Shown here: positions 29,897 through 37,436 of the stretch, piece by piece
Layout: each line of letters starts with the position of its first letter
Numbering within the stretch: position 1 is the stretch's first letter
DNA from: a virus
Virus record (IMG/VR): IMGVR_UViG_3300017708_000561
Span: 1 to 39,619 of that record
Reading direction: 5' to 3' (one strand)
Length of the DNA stretch: 39,619 nucleotides
Program-made: the position numbers and the translations under genes
Notes under the pieces: model-generated
The model's database searches: none
Told to the model about the DNA's origin: nothing
The model's input: the letters and a program-made list of their open reading frames with translations, nothing else

Positions 29897-29983
29897 GTGT
29901 ACACACTCTTTCTTACATACACATAAAACTCTTACGTTTTTACTGTAGATATAGGCCCAACCCTATAATCCCACCCAATATAT

Positions 29984-30016
29984 AAAAGAAAGGAGGTTTT
30001 ACCCTCCCTCCCTTTC
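29984..30016 (-). terminator. Rho-independent terminator after the 137-aa gene
   Basis: Minus strand: GAAAGG, a bulged G, AGG (30016-30007), loop, CCTCCTTTC (29996-29988), then TTTTATA. Ends the transcript of the gene at 30027-30440, separating it from the tiny-gene cassettes downstream. Confidence 0.85.
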
Positions 30017-30026
30017 AAGTTGACTG

Positions 30027-30440
30027 CTAGATTGCAATCAAGTCCTCGGCTGAAACTGTTTCAACTTGGTACTCCTCAACTTGTGAGAACTCACCGATGC
30101 TAATTAAGCCTGCACCTGATGGCATTTGGATTTGCTTGAACAGCTCTCCGTCCCTTGTGGTAGCTTCGCAAATTGGAAAGCCTGCAAGTTGGTTCTTAGT
30201 AACCTCTCCATTACGTAGTAACTTTGAGAGCTTTGAAGAACAGGTGATGGTAGCTTCCTTACCGTCCTTACGTTTAAAGACAAGCATTACGTTAACAAGA
30301 TGACCGTCACTATCAGGAGTAGCATTGAAGTTACTGCTAATGAAATGAGGTGTTGCGTTCTTAAACGTGTTGATAACTGTTCCCAAAATAGCACGCTCTG
30401 TTTGTGGACGAGCGTCTGTCCATTGAATTACATTTTCCAT
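30027..30440 (-). CDS. Hypothetical protein, 137 aa, leftmost-transcribed head gene
   Basis: From ATG 30440 (MENVIQWTDARPQTERAILG); a frame from 30497 runs into the GC hairpin and is unlikely. Strand-rich middle (LVNVMLVFKRKDGKEATITC) and an acidic end (EEYQVETVSAEDLIAI). Monocistronic: own leader and own strong terminator. The leader (30442-30456) is perfectly complementary over 15 nt to the candidate small RNA. The acidic tail and likely high expression would suit an SSB-type or regulatory DNA-binding protein; not recognised. Confidence 0.78.
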   Translation of the reverse strand: MENVIQWTDARPQTERAILGTVINTFKNATPHFISSNFNATPDSDGHLVNVMLVFKRKDGKEATITCSSKLSKLLRNGEVTKNQLAGFPICEATTRDGELFKQIQMPSGAGLISIGEFSQVEEYQVETVSAEDLIAI

Positions 30441-30474
30441 TTGTTCTGTTTTTAATGGATGCAGGAATATTACA

Positions 30475-30488
30475 GGGGGACTACCCCC
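30475..30488. other. Short GC hairpin in a leader
   Basis: GGGGG, 4-nt ACTA loop, CCCCC. Lies 35 nt upstream of the start at 30440, in its likely 5' leader; could block or pace transcription or translation. Confidence 0.55.
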
Positions 30489-30506
30489 AACCTGCAATTT
30501 ATGCGT

Positions 30507-30631
30507 GGGGTCTCTGTGGGGAGGGGTCTCCTATCTTACACACACGATGGGGTGGGGCGTTTTTAAAAAAAAAGTTTTCACAAAATTTGGTTGGCATCAC
30601 AAAAATGTTATACCTTTGGTGGGTGGGTGGG
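30507..30631 (+). promoter_or_regulatory. G-run clusters in the divergent control region
   Basis: Plus strand: five GGGG runs at 30507-30510, 30518-30521, 30523-30526, 30549-30552 and 30554-30557, and GGTGGGTGGGTGGG at 30618-30631. Such runs are otherwise absent from this AT-rich window. Both groups could fold as G-quadruplexes; the second is a tight candidate. They fill the 340-nt gene-free gap between the two transcription arms. Function unknown: origin, promoter control or replication pause are all possible. Confidence 0.6.
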
Positions 30632-30738
30632 CTTAGTTAATACCACTTATCAAGTCCCAAGAAAGGAAAAAAAAGAAATGTTAGACATAATATAGCATTG
30701 AAAAACAAAGGAAAAGTAGGACATTAAAATATTTATTG

Positions 30739-30746
30739 TATATTTG
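30739..30746 (+). promoter_or_regulatory. Rightward promoter -7 element
   Basis: TATATTTG, a full TAnnTTTG match, 34 nt upstream of the first structural-arm gene. No TTTG is found 19-20 nt upstream, so another factor may help, as for middle or late promoters. Confidence 0.6.
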
Positions 30747-30780
30747 TAGTATACATACGTATAATAAGAACAACTAAATC

Positions 30781-31239
30781 ATGGAAGAAAGAAAGATGGT
30801 CATTCAAAAGCTACAGAAAAGCTTAAGTGATGAATATGCTATAGCTCAGAAGTATTACTCTATACTATCAGCTATAAACAATCTTGGTCTTACTAAACGT
30901 GAGATTGAATTGGTAGCATTTACAGCTGTCAAGGGTACAATATCTTATGCTAATGCAAGAACACAATTTTGTGATAAGTACAAAACAACAACAGCAACAA
31001 TCAACAACATTGTATCTAAGCTCAAGAAGATAGGTATATTTGTAAAGGAGTCAGGTAAGGTGAAGGTGAATCCCATCATTGTTTTAGACTTCAAAAAAAA
31101 TTTAAACCTAGTAGTAAAGATAGCGCACTATGAAGAAACCGAAAGACATGACACTCAGAGAGTGGATAGTCAGGAAGATGTCAACAAAGATGGTGATATC
31201 AGAGAGAGTGATAAACCAGGTGATAACACACCAGTTTGA
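30781..31239 (+). CDS. Putative winged-helix DNA-binding protein, 152 aa
   Basis: Residues 5-110 look like a winged helix-turn-helix: helices KLQKSLSDEYAIAQKYYSIL and LTKREIELVAFTAV, a recognition helix in TTTATINNIVSKLKKIGIFV, and a wing (KESGKVKVNPIIVLDF). The last 40 residues are polar and probably disordered; they are encoded in the same DNA as the start of the IHF-like gene. First gene of the rightward operon, so a regulator of structural gene expression or of packaging is plausible; inferred. Confidence 0.65.
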   Translation: MEERKMVIQKLQKSLSDEYAIAQKYYSILSAINNLGLTKREIELVAFTAVKGTISYANARTQFCDKYKTTTATINNIVSKLKKIGIFVKESGKVKVNPIIVLDFKKNLNLVVKIAHYEETERHDTQRVDSQEDVNKDGDIRESDKPGDNTPV

Positions 31240-31495
31240 TGGCGTTCACGATGCTCTAAAGACAAACAATAGTGTAGAGCTCTCTGGATTTGGTAAGTTT
31301 CTATTCAACAAGAAGAAAGCAAAGAAACATGTAAGTAAGCTTGAAGATATTAAACTTGGATACGAGAAGATGATAGCAGATGAGAATACACCAGAAAAAA
31401 AATTAAATTACATAAAGAGTAAGCTTAGTAGACTAAACTTAACATTAATGTCATTAGAACCAAAATTAGATGATCAAGATAAAGGAAATATATGA
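31130..31495 (+). CDS. IHF/HU-like DNA-bending protein
   Basis: 121 aa. The HU fold is visible from about residue 9: two helices (LREWIVRKMSTKMVISERVI, then HQFDGVHDAL), strand NSVELSGFGKFLF (48-60) with the invariant GFGxF, and a basic arm start (KKKAKKHVSKLE). The C-terminus is a lysine-rich helix tail not found in host HU. The gene begins 110 nt (or 92 nt from the ATG at 31148) before the stop of the previous gene, in another frame. crAss-like phages carry an IHF-like gene near the structural arm. Role: bends DNA for packaging, transcription or replication. Confidence 0.8.
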   Translation: MKKPKDMTLREWIVRKMSTKMVISERVINQVITHQFDGVHDALKTNNSVELSGFGKFLFNKKKAKKHVSKLEDIKLGYEKMIADENTPEKKLNYIKSKLSRLNLTLMSLEPKLDDQDKGNI

Positions 31496-31769
31496 GGGAT
31501 GGAGAAACAATCTTCTACCTCCAGAGAGATTAAAGGAGCAGATAGCCATAGTAAGCGCAGAACGCTTAGCAATATGTAATGAATGTAAACATCATTCTAA
31601 GAATCACTCCACTGTACGACCAGATGCACATTGCATAAGTTGTGGTTGCACACTCTCTGCAAAGAGTAAATGTTTATCATGCTCTTGCCCTATAAACAAA
31701 TGGAAAGCTGTACTAACAGATATTGAAGAACAAGAATATGACAAATATGAAGAATCTAAGGCTAAATAA
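31470..31769 (+). CDS. Zinc-ribbon protein, 99 aa
   Basis: Begins MIKIKEIYEGWRNNLLPPER. Cysteines C36/C39 (CNEC), C55/C58/C60 (CISCGC) and C68/C71/C73 (CLSCSC) form two zinc knuckles, followed by PINKW. The pattern IYEGWRN, ERLxIC, RPDxHC and CPxxKW recurs in Bacteroidetes phages next to TerL. It overlaps the IHF-like gene by 26 nt. Possibly a packaging or transcription accessory; not proven. Confidence 0.75.
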   Translation: MIKIKEIYEGWRNNLLPPERLKEQIAIVSAERLAICNECKHHSKNHSTVRPDAHCISCGCTLSAKSKCLSCSCPINKWKAVLTDIEEQEYDKYEESKAK

Positions 31770-32019
31770 AATACCAGTAACATCACTTATTCATATACTA
31801 ACTCAGTTATATGAAGAAGGAGCAGATTTCATTGATATAGAAGGAGAACCAAGAGAGGATTCAGAAAATGATGTGATAAAAGTTACAGTTAGACCTGAAT
31901 ATTATGATGGTCAATCAGAAACAAAAGAAACAGATCCAGAATACTTACTTACAGAAGTTAAACCACCTGAAGAAGATATAAACCCTATATCTGATGAAGA
32001 CATAAATGATCTGATATAA
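31747..32019 (+). CDS. Acidic hypothetical protein, 90 aa
   Basis: Start taken at ATG 31747 (MKNLRLNKIPVTSLIHILTQ), overlapping the zinc-ribbon gene by 23 nt; a frame from 31723 would overlap more. Helix first, then a strongly acidic tail (EEDINPISDEDINDLI). No motif recognised. Confidence 0.65.
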   Translation: MKNLRLNKIPVTSLIHILTQLYEEGADFIDIEGEPREDSENDVIKVTVRPEYYDGQSETKETDPEYLLTEVKPPEEDINPISDEDINDLI

Positions 32020-32021
32020 AC

Positions 32022-32303
32022 ATGAGTGCAACATACTATCACAAAATAATTAAACTACTAGCAGAACTTAAAAGAGATCATCCCTCCTTAAGTTTAGGAA
32101 AACACTTAGCTACATCATTTGATGGCCTAGAAACTAAGTATTTATGGGGATTGACAGATAAAAACCTATATCACACATTACAAAAATATCAAATTAGTAT
32201 AGATATGGACGTACCTCATGATGAGTCTGAAATAGATAAGATACTGCGAGATGGCATGAAAATCAGCAATGTTCATGAACTAAATGACGATGATGGATAC
32301 TAA
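32022..32303 (+). CDS. Hypothetical protein, 93 aa
   Basis: Begins MSATYYHKIIKLLAELKRDH; helical, with a WGLTDKNLYHTLQKYQ centre and an acidic end. Two nt after the previous stop. Not recognised; conserved-looking small gene before the terminase block. Confidence 0.7.
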   Translation: MSATYYHKIIKLLAELKRDHPSLSLGKHLATSFDGLETKYLWGLTDKNLYHTLQKYQISIDMDVPHDESEIDKILRDGMKISNVHELNDDDGY

Positions 32304-32388
32304 TTGTGATCTCGTCTTTATATATTGGGAAGATGAGTGGAACGAACAAAACATAAATGGCAAAAAAAACTACATATATAAACGCTGA
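32290..32388 (+). CDS. Possible 32-aa peptide bridging two genes
   Basis: ATG 32290, stop TGA 32386-32388. Overlaps the end of the 93-aa gene and the start of the terminase gene next to it (by 32 nt). Sequence begins MMDTNCDLVFIYWEDEWNEQ. The frame fills the 53-nt gap between genes, the only support. Confidence 0.35.
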   Translation: MMDTNCDLVFIYWEDEWNEQNINGKKNYIYKR

Positions 32389-32686
32389 ACTTGATTGGGC
32401 AGAACAACAACTACTCTCTTGGAAAGAGTATGTTGATTCTAATCCTTTACACAAGCTTCAAGATAGAGTAAAATACAAAGAAACTTCTAATGGTGGTCAA
32501 ATACCAATGGTTGTTGCAAGTATAGAATCTCAAGGTAAATTTGTACAAGATACAATGAAGAACTACCTATCCTTGTTGGAACAAGTTGATAAACTACGTG
32601 AGAAAGAAGAAAAGAAGAAAATAGAAACAAGAGGTGGTCAGGAGTTAGGATCTATGGCTGAAGAGTTTATCAAGAGTAGAAAATAA
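32357..32686 (+). CDS. Possible small terminase subunit, 109 aa
   Basis: Begins MAKKTTYINAELDWAEQQLL. Helix-rich, with a coiled-coil-like segment (SLLEQVDKLREKEEKKKIET). Its stop overlaps the TerL start (TAATGG). Position and helical build suggest TerS; there is no helix-turn-helix I can prove. Confidence 0.45.
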   Translation: MAKKTTYINAELDWAEQQLLSWKEYVDSNPLHKLQDRVKYKETSNGGQIPMVVASIESQGKFVQDTMKNYLSLLEQVDKLREKEEKKKIETRGGQELGSMAEEFIKSRK

Positions 32687-34707
32687 TGGAATTAAAAAGC
32701 ATAGACTATAAGGATTGGATGATCAATCAGAAAAGAGTTCCTGATAAAGATTCTGAAGAGTACAAACCTTTCTATGACTTTCATAAAGAGCTATGCATGA
32801 ACGGATGCATGATGGACGGTACATATATAAATCCATTCCTATACTGGCACTTAAACGCATGGCATACAGAAGTTGATATTATAGATGAATATGGGCGTAT
32901 TAATCAAAAATATGCTAACCCACTACTTAGAGATAACGAATGGCTTGTAACAAATGAGATAGATAGAGCACATAGAGAAAAGAAAGGACTAGTTATTCTA
33001 GGAATTAGACGTTTTGCTAAATCTGTTATAGAAGCAAGTTACATTGCTCAAGGTGCAACTTTTGATGAGAACTCTCAAAACATTATAGCAGGACTAAATG
33101 CTCCTGATATTAAGCTTATCACGGATAAGATAGATAAAGGCCTTAACTTCCTACCTAAAGCCTGGAGATGGCAGAGGGTAGAAGATAACTGGAAAAACCA
33201 AGTGACACTTGGAATTAAAACTAGAGCTGGGGAAAGAATACCTTTCTCACAAATACTTATACGTAACTTAGATGATGGTAACAATGAAGAAGCTATTGCA
33301 GGTACAAAACCTAGAAGGTTAATCATTGATGAGATAGGTAAAGGTAACTTCTTACGTGGATTACAGGCTGCAATACCTGGATTCACTACACCATTTGGAT
33401 GGGGGTGTAGTCCTATTCTTACAGGAACAGGTGGGGACATGAAAAAGTTCATGGATGCAAAGAGTCTTATGTTTGATGTAGAGAATTTTAACTTTCTTAC
33501 ATACAACAATGCAAAAGATGATAAACGTATACACGGATTGTTCATCTCACATAAATATAGAATGGAAGCTAAAGAGGAATCATCTCTTGGAGCTTTTTTA
33601 AATAAGCCTAAATCATCTGAACTACACAATGTAGACATGATGGTGTCTAATGAGGAAAAGGCTACAGAAGTAACTAATACTAACTTAGAGCGTCTTAAAA
33701 AAGCAGGTGATAGATTAGCTTACTTAAAAGAAAAGATGTACTATCCACAAGAGGTAGATGACATATTCTTAAATGAAGACACAAACATCTTTGATATAGA
33801 AGCAGCTAAACGTCAGAAGCAAAGATTAGTAGAAGGTGAAAGAACAGGAACTCCTGTCATATTATATGATGATGGTAATGGTGTAAAGCATGATTTTACA
33901 GATAAGCGTCCTATTCTTAACTTTCCATTGAAACATACAGATTTAAAAGATGCTCCTGTAGTTATTTATGAATTTCCTGTAGAGAGTCCACCTTATGGCC
34001 TATATGTTGCAGGTATTGACCCTTACAGGCAGGGTAAATCAGCATATAGTTCATCATTAGGATCAGTTTATATATATAAACGAATGCATGCTATATCTGG
34101 TGAGAAATACCAAGATATGTTTGTAGCTAGCTATTGTGCACGTCCAGATAAGAAAGAAACCTGGGAAAATCAAGCACGATACTTGATAAAATACTACAAT
34201 GCAAGAGCATTGTGTGAAAATGATGAGATATCCTTTATAGATCATATGATAAGTAAAGGAGATGCTCAATATTTAGAAAGACAACCTAGTTGGCTTAAGG
34301 AAATAGTACCAAATACTACTGTAAGACGTGACTATGGTATACATAGATCATCAGAAAAGATTAGAGACTTCCTACACGGTTGTCTCAAGAAGTACACAGA
34401 AGAAATTGTACACGCTGAGACTAACGAAGATGGTGAGATTATTTCTCAAACTAAAGGTATGGCTAAAGTGTTAGATCCTGCACTACTAGAAGAGATGATA
34501 CAGTACAATGAATCAGGTAACTTTGACCGAATCATTGCAGCTGAGTTAGCAATTGCGCTAGCTATGAAACTAGACCCTATTCTTGGAAAAGCAGGAGAAT
34601 ACCAGGATGCAAGATTAACATCTATGGTCAACCGAAACAAAAAAAATAAACTATTTACACAATCCAGAGGGTTGTTTAATAGAAAGAAAAATAAACTTTT
34701 TTCATAA
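32686..34707 (+). CDS. Terminase large subunit (TerL)
   Basis: 673 aa. The ATPase part has a variant Walker A LGIRRFAKS (105-113), Walker B RRLIIDEIG (210-218) with the DE pair, and a TGT(GG) coupling segment (246-250). The nuclease part has AGIDPYRQG (442-450, D445) at the first metal site, CENDEISFIDH (510-520) and GMAKVLDPALLEEM near the end. Known role: pumps DNA into the prohead and cuts it. TerL and portal overlap by one base (TAATGG), the adjacent order found in crAss-like phages. Confidence 0.92.
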   Translation: MELKSIDYKDWMINQKRVPDKDSEEYKPFYDFHKELCMNGCMMDGTYINPFLYWHLNAWHTEVDIIDEYGRINQKYANPLLRDNEWLVTNEIDRAHREKKGLVILGIRRFAKSVIEASYIAQGATFDENSQNIIAGLNAPDIKLITDKIDKGLNFLPKAWRWQRVEDNWKNQVTLGIKTRAGERIPFSQILIRNLDDGNNEEAIAGTKPRRLIIDEIGKGNFLRGLQAAIPGFTTPFGWGCSPILTGTGGDMKKFMDAKSLMFDVENFNFLTYNNAKDDKRIHGLFISHKYRMEAKEESSLGAFLNKPKSSELHNVDMMVSNEEKATEVTNTNLERLKKAGDRLAYLKEKMYYPQEVDDIFLNEDTNIFDIEAAKRQKQRLVEGERTGTPVILYDDGNGVKHDFTDKRPILNFPLKHTDLKDAPVVIYEFPVESPPYGLYVAGIDPYRQGKSAYSSSLGSVYIYKRMHAISGEKYQDMFVASYCARPDKKETWENQARYLIKYYNARALCENDEISFIDHMISKGDAQYLERQPSWLKEIVPNTTVRRDYGIHRSSEKIRDFLHGCLKKYTEEIVHAETNEDGEIISQTKGMAKVLDPALLEEMIQYNESGNFDRIIAAELAIALAMKLDPILGKAGEYQDARLTSMVNRNKKNKLFTQSRGLFNRKKNKLFS

Positions 34708-37292
34708 TGGCAATTATAAGATATACAAAAGAAGACAATGTTAAGTATGCTTACCTAAACATTTTTCCTGACCAGTTTAAAACTGAAAAGCAGAAGAAAG
34801 ATGACAGTTGGGTGAAGAACACTATGGATTACTTTGCAACCAAAGCATATACAGAATACATAAAAAATAGAGACACGTTTGTAAAAAACTATGATCTCAT
34901 GAAAGGTATATTAAGAAAAGAAGATTTCTTGATTGATGAGCCAGAGGTTAAAAGCTTTACAGATATGTTGGAGAAAGATATAGATCTTCCTTCATATGTA
35001 AAACACTATTCAATCATTACCACTCCAGTTAATGAGTTAGTAGGTGAGATTTCTAAACGTCCAGACTCATTTAGAGTTAAAGCTTTTGATGATGATAGTC
35101 AAGCTCAAGAGTTGCAGTTTAAGACAGAAACGTTACAAGCTTACGTAATCAATCAAGTTAAGCAACAAGTAATGGCAAAAGCTGCTATGTCTGGTGAAGA
35201 AATATCTATGGAAGATATTCAGGCAATTACTATGGAGCAAGTAAAAGATCAGCTGGATAGTTATACATCTGTTGCTGAGAAGTGGGCTAATCACACACTT
35301 ACATCAAATAAAGCAGACTTTAACGTAAAAGAAATGTCAGAGGATGCTTTTAGAGATTTACTAATATCTGCAAGAGAGTTTTATCACATATATGAAGATA
35401 ACTCTAAACTTGGATTTAATATAGAGGTAGCTAATCCAAAGAACACTTGGTTTCTTACAACACCTGATAAAAAATATATATCAGACCCAACAGGAAGATC
35501 ACAGGGAGCCTATGCTGCTGGTACTGTTGAGGTTATGGAAATCTCAGAAATTATTGAAGCTTTTCCAGATCTAACTAAAGAAGAGATTGATCATTTAAGA
35601 AGTTCATTACAAGACTATGGGCTGATTGATGTACAAGAGTCAAACCTTGGTAACCCAAGCGTTGATCCTGGAATAGATTCTATAAACTATGATACATATG
35701 ATCCATTAGTTTTACAGACACGTATGATTATTGAGTCAGAAATGAAAGAGAATAATGATGGCTTGCAAGACTTTTTAGGTCTTACATCTAATGTGTCTTC
35801 ATTTGGATACAAGTATGTTGTTATAAGAAGTTATTGGATATCTAAAAGAAAAATAGGTAAACTTATTTATACAGACGAGTTAGGTAATGAACAATCAACT
35901 CTTGTAGACGAAACATACAAGTCAGGTGATGTGCCTACTCAAATATCTCTAGAATGGGGATGGGTTAACCAATGGTATCAAGGAACTAAGATTGGTCCAG
36001 ACGTTTATCATATTAAACCATACAAACTTCTAAACTATTGCCCAATTATAGGTACTACGTATGAAGTAAAGAACACAGAAGCACGATCTCTAGTTGATTT
36101 AATGAAACCCTTCCAAGTTATTTATAACGTTTGTATGAATCAGTTATACAAGCTTCTGGAAAAAGAAGTTGGTAAGGTTCAACTAATGTCACTTAGACAT
36201 ATTCCTGTTCCTAAAGATGGAGATGCACAAGATGCGCTTGATATGTGGGAAATGGAAGCTCGTGAACGTGGTGTTGTATTTGTTGATGACAGTCCAGAGA
36301 ACTTAAAAGCTCCAAGCTCATTTAATCAGTTTACATCATTAGATCTTACACGTACTCAAGAAATACAATCAAGATATACACTAGCCCAACAAATGAAAAT
36401 AGAATGTTGGGAACTTATAGGTATGTCTAGACAACGTATGGGGTCAATAGCTGCATCAGAAACAGCTACAGGTACCCAAACTGCTATGCAACAAAGTTAT
36501 TCTCAGACAGAACCTCTATTCATTGCTCACGAGTATGTACTGGGTCAACTATACCAATCTATTATTGATGCATCATTATATGTTGAAAGTTCTAAACCAG
36601 AATCTACCCTGTCATATATAACAAACGAAGGAGAGTCTGCATTTGTTCGAGTGAATGGATCAGACTTAAAACTTCGTGATTTAAAAGTGTTCCTAACTAA
36701 CAGACCTGAAGACACTCAGATGTTTAATGAACTTAGACAACTATCTCAAGCTATTATTCAGAACGGTGGCACACTTTATGATGTGATCGAACTATATAGT
36801 ACTAAGTCTATGAGAGACATGAAGAAAACCTTCAAGGATCTTAGAGATAGACAAGTTCAACAACAGCAACAGCAGATGGAGTTGCAGCAAAAACAACAAG
36901 AACAATCTGGTCAAATTGCGCAAGCTCAGATGCAAGAAGCTGCTAGAATGGCTCAAGAGAAACAAGCTAATGAAAACTTGCAAAACGAATTAGATCGTGT
37001 AAACAAGAAAGAGATTGCTATGATAAATGCAATGTCTAAAGAAGGTGGAGCAAGTGCTGACCTTGATGCTTCAGGTACACCAGATGCGTTAGAAATAGAA
37101 AAATTAGCATCCCAACAATCTAAAGCTCAAAAAGATTTTGAGAGTAAAATGGCTGATATAAATTCAAAAAATACTTTAGCTCAGCAGAAGCTACAGATTG
37201 AAAGAGAGAAAATAAAATTAGCTCGTGACAATCAAGCAAATGATCTTGCTGTAGCAAAAGAAAATGCAAAAGGTAGAAATAAGAAAAACTAA
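34707..37292 (+). CDS. Portal protein
   Basis: 861 aa, large as in crAss-like phages. Begins MAIIRYTKEDNVKYAYLNIF. The first 600 residues are mixed alpha/beta with a PxNELVGEISKRPDSFRVKA (about 110-130) and a Q/W-rich core; the last 250 are a glutamine-rich coiled coil (RQVQQQQQQMELQQKQQEQS, then QAQMQEAARMAQEKQ), typical of large portals with a long barrel. Known role: dodecameric ring that TerL docks on. It follows TerL directly and precedes the scaffold-like gene, which fits. Confidence 0.85.
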   Translation: MAIIRYTKEDNVKYAYLNIFPDQFKTEKQKKDDSWVKNTMDYFATKAYTEYIKNRDTFVKNYDLMKGILRKEDFLIDEPEVKSFTDMLEKDIDLPSYVKHYSIITTPVNELVGEISKRPDSFRVKAFDDDSQAQELQFKTETLQAYVINQVKQQVMAKAAMSGEEISMEDIQAITMEQVKDQLDSYTSVAEKWANHTLTSNKADFNVKEMSEDAFRDLLISAREFYHIYEDNSKLGFNIEVANPKNTWFLTTPDKKYISDPTGRSQGAYAAGTVEVMEISEIIEAFPDLTKEEIDHLRSSLQDYGLIDVQESNLGNPSVDPGIDSINYDTYDPLVLQTRMIIESEMKENNDGLQDFLGLTSNVSSFGYKYVVIRSYWISKRKIGKLIYTDELGNEQSTLVDETYKSGDVPTQISLEWGWVNQWYQGTKIGPDVYHIKPYKLLNYCPIIGTTYEVKNTEARSLVDLMKPFQVIYNVCMNQLYKLLEKEVGKVQLMSLRHIPVPKDGDAQDALDMWEMEARERGVVFVDDSPENLKAPSSFNQFTSLDLTRTQEIQSRYTLAQQMKIECWELIGMSRQRMGSIAASETATGTQTAMQQSYSQTEPLFIAHEYVLGQLYQSIIDASLYVESSKPESTLSYITNEGESAFVRVNGSDLKLRDLKVFLTNRPEDTQMFNELRQLSQAIIQNGGTLYDVIELYSTKSMRDMKKTFKDLRDRQVQQQQQQMELQQKQQEQSGQIAQAQMQEAARMAQEKQANENLQNELDRVNKKEIAMINAMSKEGGASADLDASGTPDALEIEKLASQQSKAQKDFESKMADINSKNTLAQQKLQIEREKIKLARDNQANDLAVAKENAKGRNKKN

Positions 37293-37322
37293 TTAATTAA
37301 ATTAGGAGGAGTAAAAATATTA

Positions 37323-37403
37323 ATGCTATATTATTTAAAAAAGTTGCAAGAATGTGCTAATAATATTTTGATAATAAATACTCTTCTTATACTTTTACAA
37401 TAA
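37323..37403 (+). CDS. Possible 26-aa hydrophobic peptide in the 144-nt gap
   Basis: ATG 37323, stop 37401-37403, preceded by AGGAGG 14 nt upstream, unusual in this genome. Sequence MLYYLKKLQECANNILIINT, ending LLILLQ. The promoter-like element overlaps its second half, so it may not be a gene. Confidence 0.25.
   Translation: MLYYLKKLQECANNILIINTLLILLQ
37367..37397 (+). promoter_or_regulatory. Near-consensus promoter for scaffold and capsid genes
   Basis: TTTG (37367-37370), 19 nt, TACTTTTA (37390-37397): seven of eight -7 positions match TAnnTTTG and spacing equals that of the polymerase promoter. It lies in the gap between portal and scaffold, as expected for extra capsid expression. Confidence 0.55.
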
Positions 37404-37436
37404 GTAAACCAAATACGTAATAAAATACAACTACAT

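Noticed and set aside
31035-31042. TATATTTG on the plus strand inside the winged-helix gene
   Set aside because: No TTTG at the right distance and it lies within coding sequence; may be chance.
33075-33638. 187-codon minus-strand frame inside TerL
   Set aside because: Shadow of the terminase gene in the opposite strand; no start context and TerL motifs are unbroken.
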